From the NCBI GenBank assembly GCA_028290305.1, contig JAQGKC010000200.1:24568-88567 (forward strand): 64,000 nt of DNA. The letters are read 5' to 3'. Shown here one piece after another: positions 62,620-64,000 of this stretch. Source of the DNA: Bradyrhizobium sp. Its GTDB lineage: Bacteria; Pseudomonadota; Alphaproteobacteria; Rhizobiales; Xanthobacteraceae. Numbering within the stretch: the first letter of the stretch is position 1; the number at the start of each line of letters is the position of its first letter. Made by a program: the position numbers and the translations under genes. The notes beneath the pieces were generated by a model. That model searched no databases. It was not told where the DNA came from and saw only the letters and a list, made by a program, of their open reading frames with translations.

Positions 62620-63435
62620 ATGAAACACAATTGGTTCCTGCTTTTTGCAGCTCTAATCCTGTCCGTATTGATCAACGGACAATCGTTCTCACAGCAGGTT
62701 TCCAAGGCCGAGATCAAAATCGGCTTTGTGCCGGGGCCGTACATCGACGAATTCAAGGCGGGAGTCGAGCCGGAACTGAAGAAGAAAGGCTACAGCATTC
62801 GATATTTCGAATTCAGTACGGGCCTGGAAGCCAATTCCGCCGTGTTCCACGATGACATCGACGCCAATGTCATGCAGCATCCGGTATTCCTGAAGTCGTA
62901 CAACGACCGCAACAAGACCGATCTTGCAGGCATCATCGACGTACCCACCCCTCCCATGGGGCTTTATTCGAAGAAACATCCGCGCAACACGCCCGTAAAG
63001 CCGGGCATGACGGTCGCTGTGCCCAACGATCCCGTCAATCTGCAACGCGCACTCTGGATCTTGCGCGACCTCGGCTGGATCGAAATCAAGGACAACAATC
63101 CGGTGGACGTGACGGAGCTTGACGTCATCAAGAATCCCAGCGGCATCAAACTGGTTCCACTGGAGAACGCCCAGGGCCCTCGCGCGCTCGATGATGTCGA
63201 CTTTGTTGCCATTCAGGGCAACTTCGCCATTTACAGCGGCCTGAAACTCACGGACGCGCTGGCGCTCGAAAAGACGACAACGCCCTATCGCAACGTCGTG
63301 GCAGTCCGGCAGGGGAACAGCGAAAAGCCGTGGGCAACGGATATCGTCGTTGCCTATAAATCAGACACGTTCAGATCGGCGATCCGGTCGAACAACTTCT
63401 ACGACGGCTTTGCACTACCGGATTACTTCAACTGA
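62620..63435 (+). CDS. MetQ/NlpA-family binding protein (copy 4)
   Basis: A 271-residue receptor with signal segment KHNWFLLFAALILSVLINGQSFSQ and no lipobox Cys. Pattern: AEIKIGFVPGPYIDEFKAGVEPELKKKGYSIRYFEFSTGLEANSAVFHDDIDANVMQHPVFL; PNDPVNLQRALWILRDLGWIEI. It is the most divergent of the four copies (GARGL becomes LQRAL), suggesting a different ligand. It would have to use the MetNI pair at 41831-43610 or one outside the window. Confidence 0.9.
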   Translation: MKHNWFLLFAALILSVLINGQSFSQQVSKAEIKIGFVPGPYIDEFKAGVEPELKKKGYSIRYFEFSTGLEANSAVFHDDIDANVMQHPVFLKSYNDRNKTDLAGIIDVPTPPMGLYSKKHPRNTPVKPGMTVAVPNDPVNLQRALWILRDLGWIEIKDNNPVDVTELDVIKNPSGIKLVPLENAQGPRALDDVDFVAIQGNFAIYSGLKLTDALALEKTTTPYRNVVAVRQGNSEKPWATDIVVAYKSDTFRSAIRSNNFYDGFALPDYFN

Positions 63436-63844
63436 AGCCGACCGGCGGTAAACGTTTTCGTCTGACGGAATCAGAACCCGCACAACGGCCCAATATGCGA
63501 AAGCGCGTTACCTTGATCTCGCGCAAGTCGAACTTCACCCCAAACTTCGCCTAAGTTGATGGGACGAATTTATGACGAGGCGCTACCAATGAGTGCAAGG
63601 GATAGTAGAGGATCGAAGGAAAGCGCGCAAAATCGTAGAAATTTGGTAGCGAGAGAGCGCTACCGCTTTTCCCCACACGACGCAAACCTGCGATATTTCC
63701 TCCGATCGTCCGTCTAAACTCAGAAACTTGTCGAATGGTAGGTTCAAAGCAGGGACACGCAGCTACCGATACCGACATTCGCTGAAGGTGATCATTTGAA
63801 GGTAATTGGCCCCTCATGTGACTGGTCGTGTGTGCACCGAAAAC
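63436..63844. other. Right border of the sulfur island
   Basis: 409 bp between metQ copy 4 and the transposase tail. An 88-codon minus-strand frame (63551-63817) crosses it and the direct repeat, but its translation has no known domain, so it is not called a gene. The direct repeat at 63642 is the only structured element. Confidence 0.5.
63642..63712. repeat. Direct repeat, right copy (island border)
   Basis: 71 bp matching 33959-34031 in the same orientation. It includes hairpin copy 3 (GGTAGCG-AGAGAG-CGCTACC, 63645-63664) and a 47-bp identical block at 63666-63712. After the block the two copies diverge at once. Confidence 0.9.
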
Positions 63845-64000
63845 CTAGATTCGGATGTAGTGATGATGAAGTTCGCCAAGGATCGGATTTGAAGTGATGA
63901 CTCCGGTCCGCTGAACCGGCCGCCAGATCGGCGCATCTTTGTCCAGAGACCGATGTGTCCTGATTTTATTGTAGTGCATTGCGTACGATCGCAGAATCCG
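63845..64000 (-). CDS. Integrase-core transposase, C-terminal end (5' part outside window)
   Basis: The minus-strand frame entering from the right edge gives 51 residues, including YNKIRTHRSLDKDAPIWRPVQ and NPILGELHHHYIRI, and stops at 63845-63847. This is the standard C-terminus of DDE integrase-core transposases (IS3/IS481-like) abundant in Bradyrhizobium. Whether the element is intact lies beyond the window. Confidence 0.82.
   Translation of the reverse strand, partial: RILRSYAMHYNKIRTHRSLDKDAPIWRPVQRTGVITSNPILGELHHHYIRI

Noticed and set aside
63551..63817. 88-codon minus-strand frame at the island's right border
   Set aside because: It runs through the direct repeat and has no recognised domain; probably a repeat-derived frame.
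1..64000. CRISPR arrays, rRNA and tRNA genes
   Set aside because: No regularly spaced repeats and no tRNA- or rRNA-like conserved segments were found on either strand by eye.

Overview
The window looks like chromosome from a high-GC alphaproteobacterium of the Bradyrhizobium/Rhodopseudomonas group (Nitrobacteraceae). This rests on the catabolic gene mix, a REP-like intergenic palindrome typical of these genomes, and transposase remnants ending in motifs common in Bradyrhizobium. No rRNA, tRNA or CRISPR array was seen. The genus is an inference.

Region 1 (1-14.6 kb) holds small catabolic and regulatory units. They are an RND-type membrane fusion protein (cut by the window edge) divergent from a TetR repressor; a GntR/fumarylacetoacetase-fold pair divergent from a cupin/MFS pair; a very large SAM-domain/adenylate-cyclase/AAA/TPR signalling protein followed by a flavin hydroxylase; and a cassette of a TPP enzyme, an L-amino-acid-oxidase-like flavoprotein and a VOC protein.

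Region 2 (14.6-27.4 kb) is a LacI-controlled sugar-acid locus. One long minus-strand operon encodes a family III CoA-transferase, a binding-protein ABC sugar importer, a MaoC hydratase, a GH88-type unsaturated uronyl hydrolase, a DHDPS-family lyase (frameshifted) and a fumarylacetoacetase-family dehydratase. A second GH88 enzyme and an enoyl-CoA hydratase diverge on the far side of lacI. The same GAAATCGATTTC palindrome lies in both divergent promoter regions. Oligouronide genes combined with CoA-thioester genes is the unusual feature.

Region 3 (27.4-32.9 kb) holds a decayed 2-hydroxyacid dehydrogenase, then an FAD oxidoreductase, an IclR regulator, an epoxide-hydrolase-like enzyme and a sodium/solute symporter. 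A KdgR-like palindrome lies ahead of the oxidoreductase.

Region 4 (34.0-63.6 kb) is an organosulfur scavenging island between two ~72 bp direct repeats, with transposase remnants outside each repeat. It holds five flavin-dependent LLM monooxygenases (one frameshifted), four MetQ-like and three SsuA-like binding proteins, one MetNI and two SsuBC transporters, a DszC/SfnB-like monooxygenase with a flavin reductase, a TauD-type dioxygenase, an SrpH-like serine acetyltransferase, a methyltransferase and a flavin monooxygenase-like protein. Its most striking operon (39.5-45.6 kb) joins an AprA/FrdA-type flavoprotein and a 2[4Fe-4S] ferredoxin to metN, metI, an LLM monooxygenase and metQ. The island's logic is import of sulfur organics, oxidative C-S cleavage to sulfite, and O-acetylserine supply for cysteine synthesis; substrates are not known from sequence.
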